A DNA stretch of 60,000 nt. It comes from Branchiostoma floridae. Lineage: Eukaryota; Chordata; Leptocardii; Amphioxiformes; Branchiostomatidae. Under the pieces are notes generated by a model. It was not told where the DNA came from and did no database searches. It saw nothing but the letters and a program-made list of their open reading frames with translations. A program made the position numbers and the translations under genes. The stretch lies in NCBI RefSeq assembly GCF_000003815.2, contig NC_049987.1:8823100-8883099 (forward strand). Reading direction: 5' to 3'. Positions within the stretch are counted from its first letter, which is position 1. The number at the start of each line of letters is the position of its first letter. Below, piece by piece: positions 48,101 through 56,312 of the stretch.

Positions 48101-51100
48101 ACCAGAATGGCCAGAGTGATGGTCAGAATGGCCAGAGTGATGGAGAATGGTCAGAATGGCCACAGTGACATTGTCAGAATGAGCAGAGTGACAGAGAATG
48201 GTCAGAATGGCCAGAGTGATGGAGAATGGTCAGAATGGCCAGAGTGGTGGAGAATGGCCAGAATGGTCTGAGTCTGACCGAAAACAGAAGACAGAAGGTA
48301 TTGATGAGGTACCTACTAGACTATTGAAACAGGCTGTTAGGTGATACATTCATGACGTTTGCAACGCATGTGCATGTGTGAACGCTCATGTGTGCAACGC
48401 ATGTGCATGTGTGAACGCTCATGTGTGCAACGCATGTGCATGTACATTGTACAGGAGTCATGATGTACTGCTATCATTTGTAACTCATTTGCATGCTTGT
48501 GAGAGTTAAATTGTCCCGTTACCGGCAACTTGCCAGGAGAGACTAAGCCATTAGAATTTCCCTCAGTAATACATGCATTCCAATTGGAGAGTTGAGGAAA
48601 CAAATATGCAATTATCTCAAGAATAAAAAGTTCAAGCCATACAAACTTACCCTCAAATGATAGCCTACTATGTCCTCATGAAATTCATTTGCAAGAATTT
48701 CTATACGACTAATCTTTTGATACACCCCTCTATTTAGAGCCCTTGGATTGGCCCGTTTGGCTCAAAACAGCTATCTGACGACGATACCACTATTTCAGGG
48801 GGGTGCGGAAACCCCCTCGATGGAGAAAGGTCATTTTTTACAACTCAACAAGTATAGGGTCTGTCCTACCGCAGCCACTCCCAAAATGCCCAGATTTCAC
48901 ATAAAATCCCACCAAGAAAGGCTTTTCAATGGTTTAAAGCCTTGTTTTTATTTGAGCTCTCTAACTTGGGGGGGAGGGGGAGGGGGGGGGCTGTAGGCGC
49001 ATGCGCTAATTGTTGCATCACCCCTGCCAGTTTGTCTAAACATCTTCTATGGTGCCGTGTGCAAAGGCAACCGGTAGTACAACTCCAAGTGAAGATTACC
49101 CACCATGCAGGCCGCGAATTATCATGCCTGGGAAATGTCATGCATAGCTAATGTTACATGTGATTGGTGAAAGGGATAACTAACATGCGCCACCAACTGT
49201 TTACACCGACAAGACAGGTGAAAGTAACCCACGTAACAACTCCTTAAAACTTTTCTCTTCTTAATAAACATCATCACATTTGGACAATTCAACAAGTAAC
49301 ATTAAAAACTGTTAAGTTTGTAAGACTCTAGTAGGTTTATATGAGAAGGTTCTGATGTTTGAACAGATAGTATGAATTGTGAACATATACATGTAGTAGG
49401 TAATTAGCAGAGTGTGATAATTGCAGTAATTAGTGGCTTTGTTTCTTGGCTGGGCAACCTGCCAGTTTGTCTAAACATTAGGGTAACAGTTGGTAGCTAT
49501 ATCTGAGCAGTTGACATGGAATTGAGCAAAGATCTATTTTTATAACTGAATGCATTGAATATCTTGATAACCCCAAAATGAAAATTTTCAAAGATGGCAA
49601 TATTCTTGTGATAAGAAGTCACTCACTGACAGTTAATCTGAATTGGCCTTTATCTCAGACTATACCATCAATGACCCAAGGTATTAGCAGGGAGCAAGGG
49701 AATTATAGGAATTGGTTGTACATTGTGGGTATGATGTGGTATGACCCCCAGGCTGCTGTCTATGACTCTATCATCACATCCTGAATCACAGAGTTTGAAA
49801 AGACAAGTATCTTTGCTCAAAAGGATTATCATGAGGCCTTCTAAGATATGTATCATGAAGAAAAATGTTTGATGCTGTGTGTAGTATGACCCATCCAGGA
49901 TATATACAGTTAACACATGGGCACATGGAAGAAACATTTGAGACTGCCTTTGCAACAACACTTTAGGAGATTATTATCAGTTTGACACCAAAGACCTTGA
50001 AAATCATCCTATTCACTCAAGCACCTTAAAACGTTTCAAGACCATCAGAAAGATCAAATATGCCGAATGTAGTCTAGTAGAATGACTTAGTTGAACAGAA
50101 ATTCCTCACATCGCCTTTTTGACCCCAGGGTGTTGTGACACACCGTACCAGCGGAATGCTGTTGGACAGCATTTCTGCATGATCTGAACCAATCACTGGT
50201 AGGAGCTGTTTATCCCTCGGCAGGCCCACAACAATGGAGATACTGTAAATGCATTCAAGTTCGCGGGGATTTGATTTTGCGGTAGCGGGAAAAGGGACTT
50301 TTCGCAGTGGTTTTAAGTTCGCGGTAGCACCATGCACTGTAGTCTCTTACTGCCACGGAAAAATGTTCGCGGTGGTTTTAAGTTTGCGGTGAAGCGGCCA
50401 CCGCGAAAACCGCAAACATTAAACCACCGCGAAAGTTTTTGCATTTACAGTACATGTAAACAATCTGAACACATTACATGTATGGGCATTATGGTGGAGC
50501 TTGCTTGACACACTTACATATGTAGCCACAAACAAAATATATTCAATGCTTACAAGATTTAAGAAATTTTTTGGTTGGATAAAGAAAACATCCTATACAT
50601 CTGTACATCTAAGATTAAGAAGTATTGGATATTACTTGGTAGATAGAGGTATGAGATATGCTTCACATTTCTTTAAAGTGATCATGACCTGCATTTTTTA
50701 AGCTTATTTATTACTTCTTAGCCAGGTGATGTCATTGGCAAGCTATCCCATGAATTTTCATGTCATCTTCTGGAATGAATTTCATAATACAATGTAATGT
50801 CATCATGACAAGTAACTAGTATCAACAAATTGTTGGAAAAATTGAAAGTCATCACAAATCCAGTTTTAGACAAGTGATGTCATCAGCCGGCTGGTATTTG
50901 TGCACACTGCACTCTGAAAATTATCCTGACAAAGAATGAATTTTTCAAAAGACACCTGCCGTACATGATATGTCAAGTCATCATGACAAGCAAGTAAAAC
51001 AATATGAATATGTTGTTTTTACTAGAAAATTTCACTGCACATGTACATGGCTGTAATTCAGAAAGTAAGCACTGATGATGATGATGATGATGTAAAACTT

Positions 51101-54100
51101 CTTGTTCAAAAAATATTGAATTTATTGATGACAGTTCAAGTCAGAGCAAAAGGGATTGATGTTGCATATCATACTACAATACACAAAAATCAATGTAGAT
51201 GAACTTGAGGAATTTTTCTCAAGTTTTGATCTTTGATAAAGTTTTGTTTCTTACAGTTGGAGATATCAAGATTTACTGGATATTAGTAGTACAGTATACG
51301 TGTGAACGAAGGTAACCAATGTATAAACATAAACTTTTTTCTGGAGGCTTTTCTGGCTCTTTCCATAGACATTTCTGATGGTCAATTAAGAAAACACTCA
51401 CTTCATCACAACCATAGCACCTGGGGTGTAAGGACTCTCCGTAGTGCCTGCCACAGTATATGCTGCTGTCATGGTAGAAGTACAGAAGGTCCACCAAGAG
51501 GACTTGACAGGTACTGCAGCAGAAACACCCAGGGTGGCAGCAGACGTCTGAACCTGTGTGGGAAGTGGTAACCGCTATGCTCCCCTCCGGGATTGTACCC
51601 TCACATTTGTAACATTTCTGTTAGAGAGAACAGAACAACACAACAATGGTCACAGAATTAAGTACAATGAAAATGAAATTTCGTAATAAATAAAATGAAA
51701 TGAAACTAAGTCATGGTAACTTGCAGCTGTTGCCCCTACTAGATGTCTGGCCCAAAGGGACTAGCAAATTATAACAGCATTGAAGGATAGCCTTCACCTT
51801 ATCTTCATTACAGCAAGGTTACAGACACCTCTTTTGGAATCTTGATAAACTGGATATAGCTTATCACACAGATCTTGATAACAGTCAAAGTGTTCGGCAT
51901 GCCATTAGCTAAATATAGAATCTAATCATGACATTCCTTTGGTATGATGTAAAAGATAATGTTTATCTCTATGACCTTCCATATTAGGCATTCACACAAG
52001 GGAATAGAAATGACTTTGGTGTATGTTCCACTGACCCAGCATACATTTGCTCCATTGACCCAGGTTTACTCAAAAGGAAAGTGATGATGCACTTGCCATG
52101 TCTCGCTCAATATTCTCCTTGACTGTTCCCATCCCGTAGGACTGGTAGTCTCTCTTCTGTCTGAATAACTTGAAGTCCCTCCTCTCTGAGTCTGTCAGCT
52201 CACTGCCACAAAATGCTTCATCAAAGTCCTACCAAGGAAAACACATCTCTGATAAGCACTAGTGTAATATGACACTTGTCTTTTATTCTGCACTAGTAGC
52301 TATAATGGTATTTTAAGCATTTTGGTTCCTATACATGAATTTTTGTAAAAATAACTTCAGCATTTGCTAGATTTTGACTGGTATTGTCAAATTGGCTAAG
52401 GCAGAATTGTGACAAGAATATACAACACTGTGTACTCTTCTTAGCATACAAAATAAGGAACTGAAACTATTTGTCTTGTTTTGCCTTTTCAGATTTAGCC
52501 TCTTTTGTAAAAATTCCACCATTGTACAATACCTCATCTTTGTTTCATTTTCATCACAACATCAATATTACTACCAACATCTAACATCCTGCTTCCTTTA
52601 ACAGGGACAGAAGAGACATCTAGCACCTGAAGTGGTAACTGCAGGACCAGGTTCCGCTGTCTGAATCGCTCTCCAGGCTTGCCTATTCTGGGGACCCTGT
52701 CATCGGGCAGGGCATTCATGTATTCTTCAAGCTGAAAAAACACAGACACATGTATTTACAAAATGAAATGCATTTACAATGCATCTACCTTAACCTTCAT
52801 GTAATTGAAACTGTGCTCCATATCTGAAAAATGCAATAAAAGTATATATTGTAGGTACATGACTGTACAACAAACGAGTATGTGTGGTAATAGGCCTGAA
52901 TGTGTGTGGTAGAACCTGTTAGATACCAACTTACTATCTTTTTGCCTAACTTAACAACAACAACATCGAAAGGATGGCATTTCAGCACCAAGGTAACACA
53001 CCATTGTTGGCAGAGAAGAATCAACAGTGATGTACAGTATTCAAATTTTGTAGCAAACACATAATTGGAAGTGATATATGTCTCAGTAGTGGATATTTCA
53101 TCAAGAGTACATGCATTTGATTTGGGAAGGAGCTAGAAAGGTTTAAGAATAAGAATAAGAATAAGAATAAGAGAAGGGATGATAGCAACTTTATTCTGGT
53201 AGGTAAAAAAACACAACATTTTGTTTATGGTGACAGATACATGCAAAACTAGTAATGAGCCTAAGGTGTTTTACCTTTTCCACTGAGGAAATGCCAGGTG
53301 GGACCCAGGCATACCCTCTTGCAACAGGCGTGTCTTGACTGATCTGTAACTTCTGGAACAGGGTGGTGACATCTCTGCTGTACACGTCATGATCCTCTCT
53401 TCTACACTTACACTGGGTACAACAGTTCCTGAGAAACAAAAGTTAATACAGTTTAAAGGCGACCTAAGCGATATCAACACCTGACTCGGGGCGAGTAGAA
53501 TTTCAATTTTCCATGTCAATTTTTTGGCACTTTTTTTTGCAATAGGACGAAGGGACTACTAGTATATTCCATTCCATACCGACATTCAATGAGGAAAAAT
53601 TTGATGTCGCTGTGCTGCGACTAGCACGCCTTGAACGTCAGAGCACTGGATCAAGGCCTAATTTTGGGGTGTTCCAATATTTAAGGTATCATTGTGTGGC
53701 TTTTTTCTGCGTCCTTTGTAACCATTCAAAGTATGTAATAATGGTGCAAATGTGGGAATATAGTGCTGTAGATGTAAATATCATACAGATTGCCTTATCC
53801 AAATATTTCCACTTTTAAAGCTCCAATATTGCTTAGGTTGCCTTTAACACTTACCATGTCACAATATGTAAACAGTTCAGAACACTAAGGGTGGAAGTCT
53901 TTCAATCATTGCAGACTGCAGTTACATCATTAATTAGGCATGGTATAGACACACTAATGTGGTAAATATTGTCCATTAAAAGTATTTAAGAGGATTTTGC
54001 CTGCAATAGTTTCTTAAAGCAAGACTTTCAAACTTAAGGGATCACCTGAAACTTCAAAATTATCCTTGTAGTGACTGGACCTTGCACTTAAGGCTAACCC

Positions 54101-54741
54101 AGCTGATATTATGAATTATGTTAAAAAAAGGGCCAGATGTAACAGAGAGTCACTGGCAATTTCCATTAAATTCGACTACACTCTAATTTACACAAAATTA
54201 TGTTGATGCATTTCTGAATTGCTTGGTGAAAAGTCCAAATCAAACAATAACCACAGAGTTTTGAATTGAACCCCTACTTCCTCCCATATCTAGGATAAGA
54301 TGTCCTATTAAACAAGCATCATAAATTCCAGTACGATAACGATCAGAGATTGGCGACCCTGAAGTACCATTATTTCAGATGACTTGTTTTGCTGTAGAGA
54401 TTGAGATGGGTGATCATTACTTTTTGTGGGCTATAAATGCCAGGTCAGGGTCAGGTCACCTTGTGATGATGAGGAGGAAATGATACTTCAAGCTTCGATT
54501 TTGTATGTACTTGGTGTGCTTTATCATATGATAAAACTAGAAGTTGTCACTATTATTGATGATGACATATTTTATGCTTTTCACTATGCTTCACGGAGAA
54601 ATAGAAAATATCAGATACACCCTTAGATTTGGTGTGTTTTGAATAGATACTAATAATTTTTCAGAATTATTCATACCTCCATTCATGAAGATCAAGTCCT
54701 GGGCAATGGTCTCCACACTTTAAACAGCCAGCTCCATTGTC
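35950..54741 (-). CDS. Lmpt: Limpet-type PET and six-LIM protein, copy B (first exon not found)
   Basis: Scaffold protein family related to Prickle/testin at the N-terminus and FHL at the C-terminus; Drosophila Limpet has the same PET plus LIM order. Ten exons on the - strand: 54677-54741, 53275-53428, 52627-52731, 52097-52228, 51402-51617, 39084-39287, 38641-38815, 37954-38123, 36894-37080, 35950-36119. All phases join; the sum, 1578 nt, gives 525 residues plus stop. Order: Cys-rich CLKCGDHCPG...CTQCKC (1-40), PET about 60-150, LIM1 about 153-221, then LIM2-LIM6. The start codon lies in an upstream exon I could not identify. Odd points: a GC splice donor after PET, His-to-Cys in LIM3, His-to-Met in LIM4, and an ~12-kb intron full of insertions. 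The gene symbol follows the domain order, not a search. Confidence 0.85.
36894..37080 (-). CDS. Lmpt: Copy B LIM5 exon
   Basis: Encodes VISMGGITYKDKPYHKECF, CTHCKKQLSGERFTSKDD, CINCYGDLFAKKCAKC and GKPITG. The usual Trp before the ligand His is Tyr (PYHKEC), but the His itself is kept. 187 nt. Confidence 0.9.
37252..37820. mobile_element. TTAA-flanked inverted-repeat element, 0.57 kb
   Basis: It starts TTAAAGGTACCCAGAGCAAT and ends with the inverse, ATTGCTTTGGGTGCCTTTAA; the paired ends extend over about 27 bases. TTAA on both sides fits a piggyBac-type target duplication. Copy A (about 18880-18910) lacks it. No transposase frame. The interior is CpG-bearing, unlike the surrounding intron. 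Confidence 0.75.
37954..38123 (-). CDS. Lmpt: Copy B LIM4 exon, zinc-ligand His changed to Met
   Basis: Encodes DKKMEYQGKCFMEKCF where copy A has DKKMEYQGKNWHEKCF. Three residues (NWH) are replaced by CFM; the new bases repeat the neighbouring AAGTGCTTCA, suggesting a templated change. CTKPMGTKSFIAKDD, CQICYEDKYAKKCAIC follow. The His needed for the first zinc site is missing, although a Cys two residues earlier might substitute. 170 nt, open. Confidence 0.88.
38641..38815 (-). CDS. Lmpt: Copy B LIM3 exon, zinc-ligand His changed to Cys
   Basis: Encodes DLSFNNKHWCEKCFNCSKC, then KSLVDQQFTQKNDKIYC and CDACGEHFSP. The His of WHxxC is Cys (codon TGC against CAC in copy A). Cys can bind zinc, so the fold may survive. 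175 nt. Confidence 0.88.
39084..39287 (-). CDS. Lmpt: Copy B LIM2 exon
   Basis: Encodes LIFAGEYTKDMSKQQWHATHF, CFSCNCSLTGHRYVNRD, CLKCYEKLFAFPCEGC and GKKIGTDVK. 204 nt, phase 0 at both ends, near-identical to copy A. Ligands intact. Confidence 0.9.
40738..41556. mobile_element. hAT-like nonautonomous element, about 0.8 kb
   Basis: It starts CAGTGGCGGCGGC and ends GCCGCGCCTCTG(A), an imperfect inverted pair of the CAGNGGCG type seen in some hAT elements. TACG stands on both sides (40734-40737, 41557-41560). Poly-G/poly-C runs lie just inside both ends. The inside holds three or four diverged tandem copies of a ~180-base unit with tttcagagggt and agatttcaaaatttt. Copy A (about 23700-23720) lacks it. 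Confidence 0.6.
42541..42895. mobile_element. Insertion of about 355 bp with two strong hairpins
   Basis: Absent from copy A (about 27350-27367). It holds an 11-bp-arm hairpin (42602-42612 with 42629-42639, gttggcatccc) and a perfect 16-bp-arm hairpin (42766-42781 with 42799-42814, aagttagttagagcac). No coding capacity; ends not precisely defined. Confidence 0.55.
42896..43084. promoter_or_regulatory. Candidate conserved noncoding element, copy B
   Basis: Partner of 27368-27556: only a few single-base differences in ~189 bases, while adjacent intron sequence is clearly more diverged. Enhancer is an inference. Confidence 0.45.
44094..44307 (-). mobile_element. tRNA-derived SINE-like element
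   Basis: On the - strand it has a tRNA-like head with TGGCGTTGTGGTTTGAACG (A-box-like) and GGCCCGGGTTCGATCC (B-box-like, near 44200-44215), then a tail with ttctgttcctact repeats. AGTAC is duplicated on both sides (44089-44093, 44308-44312), and copy A (about 28575) has a single site. It is therefore an insertion, not a functional tRNA gene. Confidence 0.7.
45606..48517. mobile_element. Foldback element: inverted repeat of a 28-bp minisatellite
   Basis: The left end GGGACCATTCAACTCTCAC pairs with the right end GTGAGAGTTAAATTGTCCC, and the pairing extends over ~230 bases (45606-45844 with 48279-48517), up to TTCTGTCTTCTGTTTTCGGT and its inverse. The inside is a tandem array of a ~28-base unit made of three ~9-base parts (ggtcagaat, ggccagagt, gatggagaat): pyrimidine-type orientation from 45845 to about 46450, then the inverse from about 46455 to 48270. 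The whole thing can fold back on itself. No transposase frame; open frames are repeat artefacts. The layout matches foldback transposons (Drosophila FB, sea urchin TU). No clear target duplication was found. Confidence 0.8.
48518..49024. other. Unassigned insert next to the foldback element
   Basis: Lies between the foldback element and the second 430-bp copy. It has no counterpart in copy A that I can see and holds a G-rich run (about 48967-48990). Not identified. Confidence 0.35.
50241..50452. mobile_element. 212-bp MITE with tactgtaaatgc ends
   Basis: It starts tactgtaaatgc and ends gcatttacagta. Inside are several ttcgcggt/accgcgaa stretches that pair with each other. Copy A at about 30617-30640 has an empty site (caatggagctacattgtaca). 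Elements with such ends and TTCGCGGTGG motifs are common in marine invertebrate genomes (general knowledge). Confidence 0.8.
51402..51617 (-). CDS. Lmpt: Copy B LIM1 exon
   Basis: Encodes [62 protein letters not shown]. This is close to the first LIM of Prickle/testin (CHPPCFVC, LLVDLIYF, YCGRHH, PRC..CDE). 216 nt, 72 codons, phase 0 on both sides. It is intact where copy A is frameshifted. Confidence 0.9.
52097..52228 (-). CDS. Lmpt: Copy B PET domain, second exon
   Basis: Encodes DFDEAFCGSELTDSERRDFK, LFRQKRDYQSYGMGTVKENI and ERDM. It corresponds to the PET end in Prickle (YC..L..EE.KEL..FS.QRK...LG.G). 132 nt. It appears to end at a GC donor (ATG|GCAAGT); no in-frame GT donor is near, and the frame otherwise stops within nine codons. 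Missing from copy A. Confidence 0.82.
52627..52731 (-). CDS. Lmpt: Copy B PET domain, first core exon
   Basis: Acceptor tttttcag, then LEEYMNALPDDRVPRIGKPG and ERFRQRNLVLQLPLQ, donor gtgcta. Prickle has ..YFACLPEEKVPYVNSPGEK.R..QLL.QLPPHD here. 105 nt, 35 codons. No counterpart in copy A. Confidence 0.87.
53148..53174. repeat. (AATAAG)n microsatellite
   Basis: About four copies of aataag next to the gene exon at 53275. Confidence 0.8.
53275..53428 (-). CDS. Lmpt: Copy B Cys-rich exon and PET start
   Basis: Encodes (R)NCCTQCKCRREDHDVYSRD, then LFQKLQISQDTPVARGYAW and VPPGISSVEKV. It joins the previous exon through a split Arg codon. CKC..E.HDV is shared with testin and PRICKLE3, and YAWVPPG opens the PET domain. 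154 nt. Confidence 0.88.
53453..53847. mobile_element. TTAA-flanked inverted-repeat element, 0.4 kb
   Basis: It starts TTAAAGGCGACCTAAGCGAT and ends with the inverse of TTAAAGGCAACCTAAGCAAT. The matching place in copy A (about 33951-33954, tacggTTAAcagttacc) has a single TTAA. This is a clean empty site for a TTAA-duplicating (piggyBac-type) MITE. Related to the element at 37252 by its TTAAAGG..(A)CC ends. Confidence 0.8.
54677..54741 (-). CDS. Lmpt: Copy B first recognised exon
   Basis: Acceptor gttaacag, then DNGAGCLKCGDHCPGLDLHE and W plus two bases of Arg, donor gtatga. Testin has GAPCLKC...C.GF.LH.WR at the same place, which supports both identity and frame. 65 nt. An exon with the start codon must lie upstream (above 54741). 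Confidence 0.82.
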
Positions 54742-56312
54742 CTGTTAACAACAATATATGTACACAAATAACAGCTAAACCCATATACTTGTACACATGT
54801 GTCAGAGAACACATTGGGCAAGTAAGAATTCATTTTTCACCTATGGACCATGCATGTAGATTGTTTAGTGAAAAGTACTAGATCTCTGACTTTTAACATT
54901 GTAATTCAAATTCTTCTTGAAAACAGACAGCCTTTTGCACTGCCTTTAAGAAGAAATCTATATTGACTCGACAAAAGTACATTGACTTTTGTAAGGTCCA
55001 TAACAACTATACTTACAGTACAACTAACCAGACCTCATTGTTGTATTCTGACCATTCTAAATGAATATCTGGAAAAAGACATTTTTGATGTGTAAGCACT
55101 ACGGAACACAGTCAAAACAGCACTGCCTGTTTTTAAGAGCAAATCATATTGACAGAGGGAATACAGCCCTGATAAGGTTCCTACCTCGAGCTAGTCTAGG
55201 CAAACAAGAGAAGAAAGTAAATATGTTGTTCTGTCCAATAACAGTAAATTCTGTTGACCAAAGGCTCTAATTACGTCATATAAAGTACAAATGAGTTAAC
55301 AAGACTATCCAGGTCACGAGGTATGTCCTAGAATACGTTAAGCTTTACTAAGAAAGCCACCAGTACCAACAATTATATTTCCATCAACAAAGTAACTATC
55401 AAGTTCATAATTTATGAAGCGGCATATTTACTCTAGGCAATGTATATACCAGACAATGTTTAGTAAAAAAAATATTTTAACTGTATTCCAGTTAATCAAT
55501 GTCATATGAGACCTTCCATTATCGAACGCATTTATACTGTGCTGAATATATGCCTCACCGTGACAATCAACATTAAAGTTCAACTTAAGTGTTCATTCAA
55601 GTGATATGTGCAATGTACAAAGGTAACCTTTGGGAAACTCTGACGGTGAAAGTACAAGATACATACACAATGAGAAATCTATTGTTGTCATCAACAAAAA
55701 TTTAATTCAGAAAAAAAGTAGATCTAGATGAAACTATTCAGATTTGGCCATGGCAGGGTCAGAACTAACTTAAGTTTGGCTCCATGATCAACAATGGTTA
55801 GGAAAACAAAGTTTCATATTCACATACAACACAGTCATGATGTATATGCTCCTTTAAAAATAACATGTTCCTAATACATTTAGCAAATACCATGGGCCAC
55901 CCCACTCAGCTGTGTTTGGCACAACCATTTACCACCTGTCCGCCACCTGCTTTGACACTAATGTGATTTACATTGACCTCTGAAATCCCTGGGGAATTCT
56001 GTACCAGCTCAAAGCCAGTGCTGGGCATGTATACAGCCATGACATTTTGATGTCTCAGGCATTTAAGGCCACCCCTGGTGAGTCCTGTGGACTTGACATG
56101 TGCCAGGTGGCTCTGTGTGTTGCAGTATAATATACAATTGTACTTGAAAGTATGGTAAGGAAAGAATGGGAAGAACAGTCTGACATTGGGTGCCAAAGAA
56201 GGAAAAACATGTAACATCATGTACCTCTTTCAGCAGGTTATAAGAAGTCAGTATCCTACCATCCTGGTAAAATAGTTCATTTCAGCTGTACTTGCCATGT
56301 TCTATGTTGGCA
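54742..56312 (-). other. Upstream intron of copy B; first exon not identified
   Basis: No exon that would supply a start codon and join DNGAGCLKC in frame was recognised. A - strand open frame at 55906-56220 is free of stops for 104 codons but matches nothing I know. Confidence 0.35.

Larger units (their letters stand above)
45210..49480. repeat. Direct duplication of about 430 bp interrupted by the foldback element
   Basis: The stretch from ggtgccgtgtgcaaaag at about 45210 to gcagtaatt at 45605 recurs at about 49050-49431, and ctgccagtttgtctaaacat occurs at both 49025 and 49460. Copy A has it once (about 29530-29920). This fits a local tandem duplication in B, one copy of which was then split by the insertion at 45606. 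Confidence 0.6.
39288..51401 (-). other. Large copy B intron between LIM1 and LIM2
   Basis: About 12 kb of noncoding sequence paralogous to 22084-33241. It lacks the part of copy A at about 24190-27010 but carries several insertions of its own, listed separately (40738, 42541, 44094, 45606, 50241). No exon was recognised. Confidence 0.55.

Noticed and set aside
45845-48270. CRISPR-like array
   Set aside because: The units are contiguous, with no unique spacers, in an animal intron. It is a minisatellite. The same holds for 11704-11836.
55906-56220. 104-codon - strand frame as the missing first Limpet exon
   Set aside because: No resemblance to testin/Prickle/Limpet N-termini and no donor that joins DNGAGCLKC in frame was found.
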